A DNA stretch of 64,000 nt, taken from Saccharopolyspora elongata (GTDB lineage Bacteria; Actinomycetota; Actinomycetes; Mycobacteriales; Pseudonocardiaceae). The DNA is taken from contig NZ_SMKW01000009.1 of NCBI RefSeq assembly GCF_004348985.1, positions 89,276 through 153,275 of the forward strand, given 5' to 3'. The notes under the pieces were generated by a model. It worked only from the letters and a program-made list of their open reading frames with translations, was not told where the DNA came from and searched no databases. Shown here piece after piece: positions 27,242 through 35,456 of this stretch (positions within the stretch are counted from its first letter, which is position 1; each line of letters starts with the position of its first letter). The translations under genes and the position numbers were made by a program.

Positions 27242-28666
27242 CTACTCCAGGTCCTCCAGGGTCAGGGGCGGGACGAAGTCGCCGATGCGGCTGCGGATCC
27301 AGAACGCGCCCGTTTCGCGGTGCTCGGCGCGGGTCGCCCAGCGGTAGCGGTAGAACTGCGCCCGGACCAGCCGCGGCGGCGACTCCGGGAACGGGTTGTG
27401 CCGCAGCAGCCGAAGCACGTGCTCTTCGTTGCGCAGCAACGCTCTCACCAGGTTCGGCAGCCAGGACCGGCCGTAGCTGGGGGAGATCGCCAGGAACCAC
27501 ATCAGCCAGTCCAGGCGGAGGTGGTACGGCGCCACCTGCGGCGGCCGCCGGTGCGGGTCGCCGGGCTTGCCCTTGAACTCGTACGCCAGCCACTCGCCGC
27601 CCGCGTCGGCCGCGCCCTCGATGATCACCTCGTAGCGGGTGCGCGTGACGCTGCCGAAGGCGCCGTAGGTGTTGCCCAGGTGCAGCCTGTTGAAGCTGCG
27701 GTTCATCACCTGCCGCCTCCCCAGCATGTTCCGCACCGGCCAGTAGCTGAGCACCACGAACACCACCGTCACGACGAGCACCGCGGCCACGAACCACGGC
27801 GGCGGCTCGGCCAGCGGCGGCGGTTCCGGCGTCACCCAGCGCAGCAGCCACGAGCCCATCGCCGAGAAGGCCAGCGTGATGGTCAGCCAGTTCAGCCACG
27901 CGAAGTTGCCGCTGAGCATCAGCCAGCCCTGCGTGACCACGACGACCAGCGCGCCCAGGGTGGCGGCCGGCTGCGGCGCGAACAGCACGAACGGCACCAC
28001 CAGCTGCGTGCCGTGGTTGGCCGCGACCTCGACCTTGTGCAGCGGGCGCGGCAGCCAGTGGAACCAGCGGCTGAGCGGGCCGGGCATCGGCTGCGTCTCG
28101 TGGTGGTAGTACAGCGCGGTGAAGTCGCGCCAGCAGGAGTCGCCGCGCAGCTTGATCAGCCCGGCGCCGAACTCCACGCGGAACAGCAGCCAGGTGAGCA
28201 GCCACAGCACCGGCGCGGGCGGCGCGAGGGAACCGGGCCCGAGGAAGATCGCCAGGAATCCGGCCTCCAGCAGCAGCGATTCCCAGCCGAAGGAGTACCA
28301 GACCTGCCCGACGTTGACGATCGACAGGTACAGCAGCCACAACACCAGCCACAGTACGATCCACGCCCACAGCGGCGCGAAGTCGACGACCAGCGCCAGC
28401 ACGCTGCCGGCGATCCCGACCCAGCAGACGCCCGCGAAGAGCCGGTCGGAGTAGTGCAGGTGGAACAGGCTCGGCGAGCCGCGGAACGGGACGCGCGCCA
28501 AGTACCGGGGGATCGGTGTGAGGCCGCGTTCGCCCAGCAGGCCGCGGAACTGGCGCAGCGCGCAGGCGAAGGCCACCAGGTATCCGACCGCGAGGAGGTG
28601 TTGCACCGCGAACCGCGCGGCCCAGTAGTCGGGAGCCGAGAACCAGTCCCACATCCTCCCCACCAT
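27242..28666 (-). CDS. lipase maturation factor family membrane protein
   Basis: 474 residues with several membrane helices and long soluble loops. Markers of the LMF1-like family: SLFHLHYSDRLFAGVCWVGI near the start, FGWESLLLEAGFLAIFLGPG, FRVEFGAGLIKLRGDSCWRD, ALYYHHETQPMPGPLSRWFH, and NTYGAFGSVTRTRYEVIIEG. In animals LMF1 helps lipases fold in the ER; the bacterial role is unknown but may be similar for exported enzymes. Start is ATG 28666 or ATG 28654 (MWDWFSAPDYW), whose GGGGAGG is too close. Convergent with the TPR gene, sharing no spacer. Confidence 0.88.
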   Translation of the reverse strand: MVGRMWDWFSAPDYWAARFAVQHLLAVGYLVAFACALRQFRGLLGERGLTPIPRYLARVPFRGSPSLFHLHYSDRLFAGVCWVGIAGSVLALVVDFAPLWAWIVLWLVLWLLYLSIVNVGQVWYSFGWESLLLEAGFLAIFLGPGSLAPPAPVLWLLTWLLFRVEFGAGLIKLRGDSCWRDFTALYYHHETQPMPGPLSRWFHWLPRPLHKVEVAANHGTQLVVPFVLFAPQPAATLGALVVVVTQGWLMLSGNFAWLNWLTITLAFSAMGSWLLRWVTPEPPPLAEPPPWFVAAVLVVTVVFVVLSYWPVRNMLGRRQVMNRSFNRLHLGNTYGAFGSVTRTRYEVIIEGAADAGGEWLAYEFKGKPGDPHRRPPQVAPYHLRLDWLMWFLAISPSYGRSWLPNLVRALLRNEEHVLRLLRHNPFPESPPRLVRAQFYRYRWATRAEHRETGAFWIRSRIGDFVPPLTLEDLE

Positions 28667-28718
28667 CCCTGCCGGTGGACGGCTCCTAGAATCTCGTACC
28701 GACGGTGTGGAGGCGAGC

Positions 28719-29543
28719 TTGCTGGACGACGTGGTGGCGGTGCTGGCCTGTCCGCACTGCGGTGCGGACCTGAACAGGGCCGGGAACAGCCTGTGCTGCG
28801 CGGCGAACCACGTGTTCGACATCGCGCGCCAGGGCTACGTGAGCCTGCTGCCGGGCGGCACGAAGGTCGTCGGTGACACGGCGGCGATGGTCGCGGCGCG
28901 AGCGGAGTTCCTCGAAGCGGGTCACTACGCCCCGATCGCCGACGCGGTGGCATCGGCGGTGGCCCCGCTCGACGGCTGCGTCGTGGACATCGGCGCCGGT
29001 ACGGGCTACTACCTCGCCCGGGCCCTGGCGGATTCGGACCGCGTCGGGATCGCGCTGGACGTCTCCAAGTACGCCTGCCGCCGCGCGGCGAAGGCCCACC
29101 CGCGCATGGGTGCAGCGGTGGCCGACGCGTGGCGAACGCTGCCGGTGCGCAGCGGCGCGGCGTCGGCGGTGCTGAACGTCTTCGCGCCGCGCAACGCGGC
29201 GGAGATGCACCGGGTGCTGCGCCCCGGCGGCAAGCTGGTGGTGGTCGTCCCGAACCCGGGCCACCTCGCGGACCTCGTCTCGGCGCTCGGCCTGCTCACC
29301 GTGGACGAGCGCAAGCAAGAGCGGCTGACCGAGCAGCTAGCCGACCACTTCGACCTGGTCTCGCAGGAGACCAGCGAGTTCCGCCTATCTCTGAGTCCGG
29401 AGGAAGCAGAGTCGGTGGTGGCAATGGGCCCCAGCGCCTGGCACGCCGACCCCGAAAACCTCCGCGCCCGCATCGCGGCCCTGCCGAATCCGGTCACGCC
29501 GATGGCTTCGGTCATGGTGGCGACGTACCGGCGCCGAGGGTGA
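28719..29543 (+). CDS. RlmA-type 23S rRNA (guanine-N1) methyltransferase-like protein
   Basis: 274 residues. An N-terminal zinc ribbon (CPHCGADL, then CCAANHVFD) precedes FDIARQGYVSLLPGG, a signature of RlmA proteins that methylate G745 or G748 of 23S rRNA, and a Rossmann MTase with VVDIGAGTGYYLARAL and LNVFAPRNAAEMHRVLRPGG. The G748 form (TlrB/RlmAII) gives macrolide resistance with other changes; which base is modified cannot be told. TTG at 28719 follows GGAG at good spacing; GTG at 28707 is the alternative. Divergent from the LMF gene with about 50 bases between. Confidence 0.88.
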   Translation: MLDDVVAVLACPHCGADLNRAGNSLCCAANHVFDIARQGYVSLLPGGTKVVGDTAAMVAARAEFLEAGHYAPIADAVASAVAPLDGCVVDIGAGTGYYLARALADSDRVGIALDVSKYACRRAAKAHPRMGAAVADAWRTLPVRSGAASAVLNVFAPRNAAEMHRVLRPGGKLVVVVPNPGHLADLVSALGLLTVDERKQERLTEQLADHFDLVSQETSEFRLSLSPEEAESVVAMGPSAWHADPENLRARIAALPNPVTPMASVMVATYRRRG

Positions 29544-29589
29544 CTCGTGAGTGTTTTGGAGTGCTATGGCACCCCAAAACACTCACGAG
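29544..29589 (+). terminator. long 3-prime-end hairpin (GCTATGG-core family, copy B)
   Basis: CTCGTGAGTGTTTTGG (29544-29559) pairs perfectly with 29574-29589. The 14-base loop contains GTGCTATGGCAC, itself a 4-bp stem on a TATG loop. Starts on the base after the RlmA-like stop. The same apical core as copy A, with different arms. Confidence 0.75.
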
Positions 29590-29638
29590 CCCTGACCAGG
29601 GCAAACGCCAGCCCTAGAGGTACCCGATCGACCTCGGC

Positions 29639-29923
29639 TCACCGCTCGAAGCGGTTCGCCTTGACGCTGCTGAGAAACCCACCCCAAGCACCGGCCCCGA
29701 ACAAAAGCGCCGGACCACTCGGATCCTTCGAATCCCGAACCCCAGTCACCGACGCCCCAAGCCCGACCTCGACACACTCGCCGCCGTTCGGGCCGCTGTA
29801 GCTGCTCTTCCGCCAAACCACGCCGACCTCGACGCACGCCCCGCCGTTCGGTCCGCTTCTTGTGCTCCGGCGCCAGGTCACGTCTAGTAACTTGGTCGCG
29901 TCATCGACATGAGGTTTGATCAC
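29639..29923 (-). CDS. DUF397 protein with duplicated N-terminal motif
   Basis: 94 residues. The DUF397 motif WRKSSYSGPNGGECVEVG (residues 37-54) is preceded by a near copy, WRRSTRSGPNGGACVEVG (17-34), so the motif occurs twice with a 20-residue period. The rest, VRDSKDPSGPALLFGAGAW, is standard. DUF397 proteins form partner pairs with DUF5753 regulators and some act in antitoxin-like or developmental circuits. GTG start overlapping the stop of the regulator gene (GTGA), so translation is coupled. Confidence 0.92.
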   Translation of the reverse strand: MIKPHVDDATKLLDVTWRRSTRSGPNGGACVEVGVVWRKSSYSGPNGGECVEVGLGASVTGVRDSKDPSGPALLFGAGAWGGFLSSVKANRFER

Positions 29924-30804
29924 TGTGCTTTGCCCTTCACTAGCTTCTCCAACAAGTTGCGGGAGTCTTCGGCGGGCAACGCAGTCTGAGCCAAGCGATC
30001 AAAGTCTGCCCTGAAGTCCGTGATCTCTTCGGGTTCCTCCAGGTACAACCCGCCCTTCTGGTTCTCCACGTACACGACACCAGGATCATCGGCCCTGGGG
30101 AAGCCAAGCCAGTGAAATGAACCCAGGTGCCCTCGATGCGGGCCGGCGTGAAACGGCATGATCTGAAGCGTGACCTGCGGATGCTCGGACATCGCGGCTA
30201 GATGTGCGATCTGATCCCTGAGAATCAGGTCGTCGCCCATCGTCCGGTGCAGGACCGACTCATCAACGATGGCATGCAGCTTCAAGGCATCCGTGTCTCG
30301 GTGCAGGGCGCCCTGCCGTTGTAGTCGCGCTTCGACTTGCTGTCGCTGCTGCACGTCGGAGACGCGGCTCCCCGCGTTGATCAGCGCTTCGGTGTATGCA
30401 CGGGTTTGGAGCAAGCCAGGTACGAAGCCCAGATCCCACTCGTGGATTTCGCTGGCTCCCCATTCGAGTCCGATGTAGAGGGAGAACCAGTCGGGGATCG
30501 CACGGTTGCCGTCCCACCAGCCCTTTCCCTTCGCAAGGTCGGCCAGCTGCAGGTGCCAGTCGACGCGTTCCGGCGGCACGCCGAGGAACGGGAGCATCAC
30601 TTCCAAGTCCGGGCCGCTGACGGCGTTCCGCATGCTCTCGATGTGCGCGATCTTCGCGGGGTTGCACCGAAGGCGCTTCGCAACATCGGACTGCTTGAGC
30701 CCGGCGGCCTCGCGCAGCCGCTTGATTTCCTGCGCCAACCATCGGCGACCCACGGTCGGGCTGATCGTGTGCGGGCCCAGTGCCTCGGAGTCGTTCACGG
30801 TCAC
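29920..30804 (-). CDS. XRE-family regulator with DUF5753 domain
   Basis: 294 residues. N-terminal helix-turn-helix (EIKRLREAAGLKQSDVAKRL, then RCNPAKIAHIESMRN). The C-terminal DUF5753 domain has EWGASEIHEWDLGFVPGLLQ, TRAYTEALI, and QIMPFHAGPHRGHLGSFHWL. Paired with the DUF397 gene in an overlapping operon, the standard actinobacterial arrangement (WhiJ/AbaA-like). Such pairs tune development or secondary metabolism. Divergent from a small gene with which it probably shares an operator. Confidence 0.94.
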   Translation of the reverse strand: MTVNDSEALGPHTISPTVGRRWLAQEIKRLREAAGLKQSDVAKRLRCNPAKIAHIESMRNAVSGPDLEVMLPFLGVPPERVDWHLQLADLAKGKGWWDGNRAIPDWFSLYIGLEWGASEIHEWDLGFVPGLLQTRAYTEALINAGSRVSDVQQRQQVEARLQRQGALHRDTDALKLHAIVDESVLHRTMGDDLILRDQIAHLAAMSEHPQVTLQIMPFHAGPHRGHLGSFHWLGFPRADDPGVVYVENQKGGLYLEEPEEITDFRADFDRLAQTALPAEDSRNLLEKLVKGKAQ

Positions 30805-30942
30805 CCCTTCGGGTCTGAGCGGTCGCCACCACCCAAACGAGGCCTTGTCGTGTCAAGTTTACTGCGTCAAATTGACTACTGTCACTCTCGGCGCAGATAA
30901 CACTACTTTTAGCAACTGTCACTACTGTCTCGGGGAGGCTCC
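30805..30942. promoter_or_regulatory. divergent regulatory region with ACTGTCACT repeats
   Basis: AT-rich for this genome. ACTGTCACT occurs twice in the same orientation, around 30887 and 30917, each beside a further ACTACT or ACTACTGTC. Direct repeats between a helix-turn-helix gene and its divergent neighbour are good candidates for its binding sites. Based on position and repetition only. Confidence 0.4.
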
Positions 30943-31257
30943 ATGCGCTGTGCGATTGCCCTGTACCAGGTCGTTAACTCCGAATCGATCGGCTCCTACG
31001 ACAGGCTGTTGCTCGTCGAGCCGCTGCCCGGGGATGAATCGCCGGACGTGTGGCAGGGATGCCTGCACGACTGGGCGCTGGCGAAGCTCGGCCGAGGTGA
31101 TCACCGCTTCGGGATGTACCTCGCCGCCGTCGTGCCGGTCGACGACCAAGGACAACCGGACGAAGACAAGCTGCACGACCTCGTCGAGCAGGACTTGGCG
31201 CCGATAGAAACCCACGTCTGCTGGTCGGGCTTCGGCGAACTCGTCGATGCTCCGTGA
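30943..31257 (+). CDS. hypothetical protein (104 aa) beside the DUF5753/DUF397 pair
   Basis: MRCAIALYQVVNSESIGSYD, then LLLVEPLPGDESPDVWQGCL and a C-terminus WSGFGELVDAP. A small soluble protein; not a family I can name. GGGGAGG sits at ideal spacing before the ATG. It is transcribed away from the DUF5753 regulator, so it is probably its target or third component. Confidence 0.75.
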   Translation: MRCAIALYQVVNSESIGSYDRLLLVEPLPGDESPDVWQGCLHDWALAKLGRGDHRFGMYLAAVVPVDDQGQPDEDKLHDLVEQDLAPIETHVCWSGFGELVDAP

Positions 31258-31269
31258 GTGCCGCGAAAT

Positions 31270-31320
31270 GAGTGACGGGCGCCTCTGGCCGACTATGCCG
31301 GTCAAAGGCGCCCGTCACTC
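31270..31320 (+). terminator. long 3-prime-end hairpin (GCTATGG-core family, copy C)
   Basis: GAGTGACGGGCGCCT (31270-31284) pairs exactly with 31306-31320. The 21-base loop (31285-31305) carries a second stem, TGGCCG with CGGTCA, around ACTATGC. It lies 12 bases after the stop of the 104-aa gene and 17 bases before the stop of the convergent aldehyde dehydrogenase, so it can serve both. Confidence 0.7.
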
Positions 31321-31337
31321 GTCGCCAAAGGCGCGGG

Positions 31338-32807
31338 TTACTTCGGTTCGTGGATGGTTTGGGGGATGTTCCAGGGGTTTTCGTCGCGGAGGGCTTCCGG
31401 GAGGAGGTTCTGCGGGACGTTCTGGTACGTCACCGGGCGCAGGAAGCGGTCGATCGACGCCGTTCCCACCGAGGTGAAGCGGGCGTCCGTCGTCGCCGGG
31501 TACGGGCCGCCGTGCTGCATCGCAGGCGACACCGCGACACCGGTCGGCCAGCCGTTGAACAGCACTCGACCCGCGCGATCACGCAAGCGGCTCACCAGGG
31601 TTGCCGCGAACTCCGTGTCGTCGGATTCGGAGTGCAGCGTCGCCGTGAGGTTGCCCTCGAACGCCTCGGCCGCGCGCCGCGCGTCGTCCTCCGAGGCGTA
31701 GGTGACCACAATGGACAGCGGGCCGAAGACTTCCTCGAGCAGCGCCTCGCGATTCGCCAGGAGCGTCTCGACGTCGGTGGCCAGCAGCGTCGGCACCGCG
31801 CCGTCGTCCACGCTGCCTTCGGCCAGCACCCGCACGCCCGGCACCTCGGTGACGGCTGCCCGCCGCCCGCAGTAGCCCTCGTGCAGTCGCTCGTTGAGCA
31901 GCTTGTGCGCCGCGACGGCCTTCGACTCCGCCGCCAGCGTCTCGTCCAGGCCGTGGCCGGCGGGCAGGAACAGCAGGCCCGGCTTGGTGCACAGCTGCCC
32001 GGCGTTGCCCGAGTACGACGTCACGTAGCCCTTGGCGACCTCCTCGCCGCGGGCGCGCACCGCGCCGGGCGTGACGAACACCGGGTTCAGGCTGCCGAGC
32101 TCGCCGAAGAACGGGATCGGCGTCGGCCGCGAGTTGGCGATGTCGAACAGCGCGCGACCCGCCGGGACCGAGCCGGTGAACGCCGCGGCCTTGATCCGCG
32201 GGTCCTGCAGCGCCGCGGTGCCGACCTCGAAGCCCAGCACGACGGCGAACGCACCATCCGGCGCCCCGGCGGAGCGCAAGGCATCGACGATGATCTCGCC
32301 GGTGCGCACGGACAACTGCGGATGCCCGGGGTGGCCCTTGAGCAGCACCGGACAGCCCGCCGCGAGCGCCGACGCCGTGTCGCCGCCGGCGACGGAGAAC
32401 GCGAACGGGAAGTTGCTCGCCGCGAACACCAGAACCGGGCCGACGGGATGCAGGATCCGGCGCAGGTCCGGCTTGGCGCCCAACGGGAATCCGGCGTCCG
32501 CGCGGTCCAGGGTGGCCTGCAGGTAGCGGCCCTCGTCCAGGACCTCGGCGAACAGCCGCAGCTGGAACGTGGTGCGCTTGAGCTCCCCGGTCAACCGCCC
32601 CTCGGACAGGTTGGACTCGGCCATCGCCAGCGGCACCAGTTCGCCGGCTGCGGCGTCGAGCGCGTCCGCGACGGCGCGGAGCTGCCGGGCGCGGGCAGCG
32701 GGCGGCTGCGCGCCGAAGGCGTCGGCGGCGTCAGCGGCTCGCTGCAGGACGGTGTCGAGTTCGGCTCGGGGGGTGTCCGGGATCTCGGTCGCGGTCAACG
32801 TGCCCAT
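31338..32807 (-). CDS. NADP-dependent aldehyde dehydrogenase (alpha-ketoglutaric semialdehyde dehydrogenase type)
   Basis: 489 residues. FAASNFPFAFSVAGGDTASA and LAAGCPVLLKGHPGHPQLS form the cofactor region, typical of the KGSADH/2,5-dioxovalerate dehydrogenase branch. FFGELGSLNPVFVTPGA holds the general-base Glu, and SGNAGQLCTKPGLLFLP the catalytic Cys. The likely reaction is oxidation of 2,5-dioxopentanoate to 2-oxoglutarate, the last step of pentose, sugar-acid or hydroxyproline catabolism. No pathway partners are nearby, so the substrate is open. ATG at 32807. Confidence 0.9.
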   Translation of the reverse strand: MGTLTATEIPDTPRAELDTVLQRAADAADAFGAQPPAARARQLRAVADALDAAAGELVPLAMAESNLSEGRLTGELKRTTFQLRLFAEVLDEGRYLQATLDRADAGFPLGAKPDLRRILHPVGPVLVFAASNFPFAFSVAGGDTASALAAGCPVLLKGHPGHPQLSVRTGEIIVDALRSAGAPDGAFAVVLGFEVGTAALQDPRIKAAAFTGSVPAGRALFDIANSRPTPIPFFGELGSLNPVFVTPGAVRARGEEVAKGYVTSYSGNAGQLCTKPGLLFLPAGHGLDETLAAESKAVAAHKLLNERLHEGYCGRRAAVTEVPGVRVLAEGSVDDGAVPTLLATDVETLLANREALLEEVFGPLSIVVTYASEDDARRAAEAFEGNLTATLHSESDDTEFAATLVSRLRDRAGRVLFNGWPTGVAVSPAMQHGGPYPATTDARFTSVGTASIDRFLRPVTYQNVPQNLLPEALRDENPWNIPQTIHEPK

Positions 32808-32901
32808 CCTTTGCGCGTTGCGAGTGGCGTCTTCCGACACCGTAGTACGCCACACAACCGGCAGGTCGCACGCCGTTCGAAATCACGGCCGGTGGAAACG
32901 C

Positions 32902-32939
32902 GAAGGGCGCCCCCGAGCGGTTGCTCGGAGGCGCCCTTC
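32902..32939 (-). terminator. terminator hairpin of fprA
   Basis: GAAGGGCGCC and GGCGCCCTTC, with an inner CCGAGC/GCTCGG stem on a GGTT loop, form a long near-perfect hairpin 13 bases past the fprA stop (minus strand). Confidence 0.75.
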
Positions 32940-32951
32940 AGGCCGAAAAGA

Positions 32952-34301
32952 TCACTCGGCGCGGGAGATCCGCACCATCTCCTCGCGCGGCACGACCTTG
33001 ACGCGCTCGCGGCCCTGGGCCTCGCCCAGCGCCTTCTCGTGCGCGTCCAGGCGGCCCCAGCCCTCCCACGTCGTGTACTCCACGCCGCGCTCTTCGAGCA
33101 GCCGCAGGATGCTGTCGTTCGCCGGCTCCTCCGCCTGCGGCATCGTCGGCAGGTCGGCGAGCAGGTTGTTGATCGTCTCCAGCGCGTCGCCCTTGGTGTG
33201 GCCGATCAGGCCCACCGGTCCGCGCTTGATCCAGCCGGTCGCGTAGACGCCCGGGATGTGCTCGCCGTCCAGGTCCAGCACCCGGCCGCCGGCGTTGGGC
33301 ACCGTGCCGGTGCCGTGGTCGAACGGGATGTCCGCCAGCGGCGAGCTCAGGTAGCCGACCGCGCGGTAGACCTGCTGCACCGGGTAGGTCTCGTACTCGC
33401 CGGTGCCGCGCACGTTGCCGTCACCCGTGAGCTCCATGACCTCGACCTTGAAGCCCTCGACCCGGTCGGTGCCCTGCACCTCGACCGGCGACCGCAGGAA
33501 GTGCAGGTGCAGCCGCCGCGCGGTGTCGTGCTTCGGGTCCCGCAGCGCCCAGTCCTGCAGCGTCTTGACGATCGTCTTCACCTGGTTGTTGGTGCGGATC
33601 GCCTCCTCGCTGGCCTCATCGAGCTCGAAGCCCTCGGGGTGCACGATGATCTCCACGTCGGCCTGGTGGTCGAGCTCGCGCAGTTCCAGCGGGGTGAACT
33701 TCGCCTGCGCCGGGCCGCGGCGGGCGAACAGGTGCACGTCGGTGACCCGGGAGTCCTTCAGGCCCGCGTGCACGTTCTCCGGGATCTCGGTGCTCAGCAG
33801 GTCGTCGGCCTGCTTCGCCAGCACCCGGGCCACGTCCAGCGCCACGTTGCCGGCGCCGATCACGGCGACCTTCTCGCCGTCCAGCGTCCAGTCGCGCGGG
33901 GCCTCCGGGTAGCCGTCGTACCAGTAGACGAAGTCGGCGGCGCCATAGCTGTGCGGCAGGTCGATGCCCGGGATGCCCAGCGCCCGGTCCTTGTCCGCGC
34001 CGGTGGCGAAGATGATCGCGTCGTAGTGGTGGCGCAGGTCGTCCAGCTTGACGTCCACGCCGTAGTCGACGTGCCCGACGAACCGGATCTCGGGCTTCTC
34101 CAGCACCCGGTGCAGGGCGCTGACGATGCCCTTGATGCGCGGGTGGTCGGGGGCCACGCCGTAGCGGATCAGGCCGTAGGGCGCGGGCATCCGGTCCAGC
34201 AGGTCGATCTCGACCGGCGTCTCGGACTTGGTCAGGATGTCGGCGGCGTACACGCCGGCCGGCCCGGCCCCGACGATCGCTACCCGCAGTGGGCGAGTCA
34301 T
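32952..34301 (-). CDS. fprA: ferredoxin/NADP+ oxidoreductase, FprA type
   Basis: 449-residue flavoprotein of the adrenodoxin-reductase family. N-terminal FAD site VAIVGAGPAGVYAADIL, then RMPAPYGLIRYGVAPDHPRI. The NADP site is VAVIGAGNVALDVARVLAK with FARRGPAQAKFTPLELREL, and the C-terminus GVYATGWIKRGPVGLIGHTK is diagnostic. Transfers electrons between NADPH and ferredoxin, for example to cytochrome P450s. ATG start (MTRPLRVAIVGAG) with GGAGGAG upstream (plus 34308-34314). Divergent from the methyltransferase/GGDEF pair. Confidence 0.95.
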   Translation of the reverse strand: MTRPLRVAIVGAGPAGVYAADILTKSETPVEIDLLDRMPAPYGLIRYGVAPDHPRIKGIVSALHRVLEKPEIRFVGHVDYGVDVKLDDLRHHYDAIIFATGADKDRALGIPGIDLPHSYGAADFVYWYDGYPEAPRDWTLDGEKVAVIGAGNVALDVARVLAKQADDLLSTEIPENVHAGLKDSRVTDVHLFARRGPAQAKFTPLELRELDHQADVEIIVHPEGFELDEASEEAIRTNNQVKTIVKTLQDWALRDPKHDTARRLHLHFLRSPVEVQGTDRVEGFKVEVMELTGDGNVRGTGEYETYPVQQVYRAVGYLSSPLADIPFDHGTGTVPNAGGRVLDLDGEHIPGVYATGWIKRGPVGLIGHTKGDALETINNLLADLPTMPQAEEPANDSILRLLEERGVEYTTWEGWGRLDAHEKALGEAQGRERVKVVPREEMVRISRAE

Positions 34302-34644
34302 TCAATCTCCTCCTACGCCCGCTCCGGGCCGAACGGGGGTCGGCCGGATGGCGGCGCTTGCTTGCTGGCCCACGACTGGGCCCGGTGGCCGTCCACCAAG
34401 ACCCCACCAGCTTAGGTATCCCTTACCCCGGATCCCGCGATGCGGACGGTGACAATGGTCATATCGGTTCCGCGGGCCCTGGAGCGGCGACGCTGAGTAC
34501 GTGACTAGACGCCCTGGGTGACAGTAAGATCGCCGCGTTGATCAACGCTCCGGTCATGGCGACGCCGAACTCGAACGTTCCAGATGATCCTGATCACGGC
34601 AGTGCCTCGGGGCGCCGGAAGACCGAGCCCTGGAGGTCCCGCGG
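34302..34644. other. intergenic region between fprA and the DUF574 methyltransferase
   Basis: 343 bases, no gene recognised. Holds promoters for two divergent genes. TTAGGTATCCCTTACC near 34413 has some likeness to an iron-box half-site and, read leftwards, gives a TACCTA-like -10 for fprA; the match is poor and I do not claim it. CTGGAGGTCC before 34645 is the ribosome site of the methyltransferase. Confidence 0.4.
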
Positions 34645-35451
34645 ATGCAGCGGCCGGACTGGATACCCGAAGGCGTCGACCTGGAGAAGCCCAGCGCCGC
34701 GAGGTGCTACGACTTCTACTTAGGCGGGGCGCACAACTTCGCCGTCGACCGCGAGCTCGGCCGCAAGGTGATGGAGGTCGTGCCCAACGTGCAGGAGGTC
34801 GCGGTGAACAACCGCGCGTTCCTGCGCCGCGCGGTCCGGTACTGCCTGGACCAGGGCGTGCGGCAGTTCCTGGACATCGGCTCCGGCATCCCCACCGCGG
34901 GCAACGTGCACGAGATCGCCCAGGCCGTCGACCCGGGCACCCGCGTGGTCTACGTCGACAACGAGCCGGTCGCCGTCGCGCACAGCCGGTCGATCCTCGG
35001 CGACAACAAGAACGCCACGATCGTGCAAGCCGATCTGGTCGACGTCGAGGACGTCCTGGACGCGCCGGAGACCCAGCGGCTGCTCGACTTCTCGCAGCCC
35101 ATCGCGGTCATGATGGTCGCGCTCGTGCACTTCGTCCCGGACAGCAACAAGCCCCGGGAGGTCATTCGCCACTACTACGACCGGTTGCCGGCCGGCAGCT
35201 ACCTCGGCTTCTCCCACGTCACCGGCGATCACTACCCGGAAGGCGTCCAGGGACTGGTCGAGCTGTACAAGAGCAGCACCAACCCCGTCACCCTGCGCAC
35301 CCGCGACGAGGTGGCCGGGATGCTCGACGACTTCGAGCTCGTCGAGCCGGGCGTGGTCTACGTGCCCGACTGGCGCCCCGACACCGAGGACGACGTGTGG
35401 GAGAACCCGGAGAGGTCGATCGTCTACGGGGCCGTGGGGCGCAAGGTGTGA
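34645..35451 (+). CDS. SAM-dependent methyltransferase, DUF574 family
   Basis: 268 residues. Opens with the family signature, RPDWIPEGVDLEKPSAARCY then DFYLGGAHNFAVDRE, followed by SAM site FLDIGSGIPTAGNVHEIAQ and VVYVDNEPVAVAHSRSIL. The family is abundant in actinomycetes; its substrates are unknown. GGAGG precedes the ATG. The PAS-GGDEF gene starts five bases after its stop, so they form one operon and the methyltransferase may act in c-di-GMP signalling. Confidence 0.92.
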   Translation: MQRPDWIPEGVDLEKPSAARCYDFYLGGAHNFAVDRELGRKVMEVVPNVQEVAVNNRAFLRRAVRYCLDQGVRQFLDIGSGIPTAGNVHEIAQAVDPGTRVVYVDNEPVAVAHSRSILGDNKNATIVQADLVDVEDVLDAPETQRLLDFSQPIAVMMVALVHFVPDSNKPREVIRHYYDRLPAGSYLGFSHVTGDHYPEGVQGLVELYKSSTNPVTLRTRDEVAGMLDDFELVEPGVVYVPDWRPDTEDDVWENPERSIVYGAVGRKV

Positions 35452-35456
35452 CCCGG

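Noticed and set aside
31272..34415. 1047-codon plus-strand frame opposite the aldehyde dehydrogenase and fprA
   Set aside because: Antisense shadow; both minus-strand genes have complete active sites and normal lengths.
34405..34430. Possible IdeR iron box before fprA (TTAGGTATCCCTTACC)
   Set aside because: Only about 11 of 19 consensus positions fit and the right half is poor. Not strong enough to annotate.
34557..34590. CTCGAACGTTCCAG as a second SOS box
   Set aside because: The half-sites are adjacent without the four-base spacer required by the actinobacterial LexA box.
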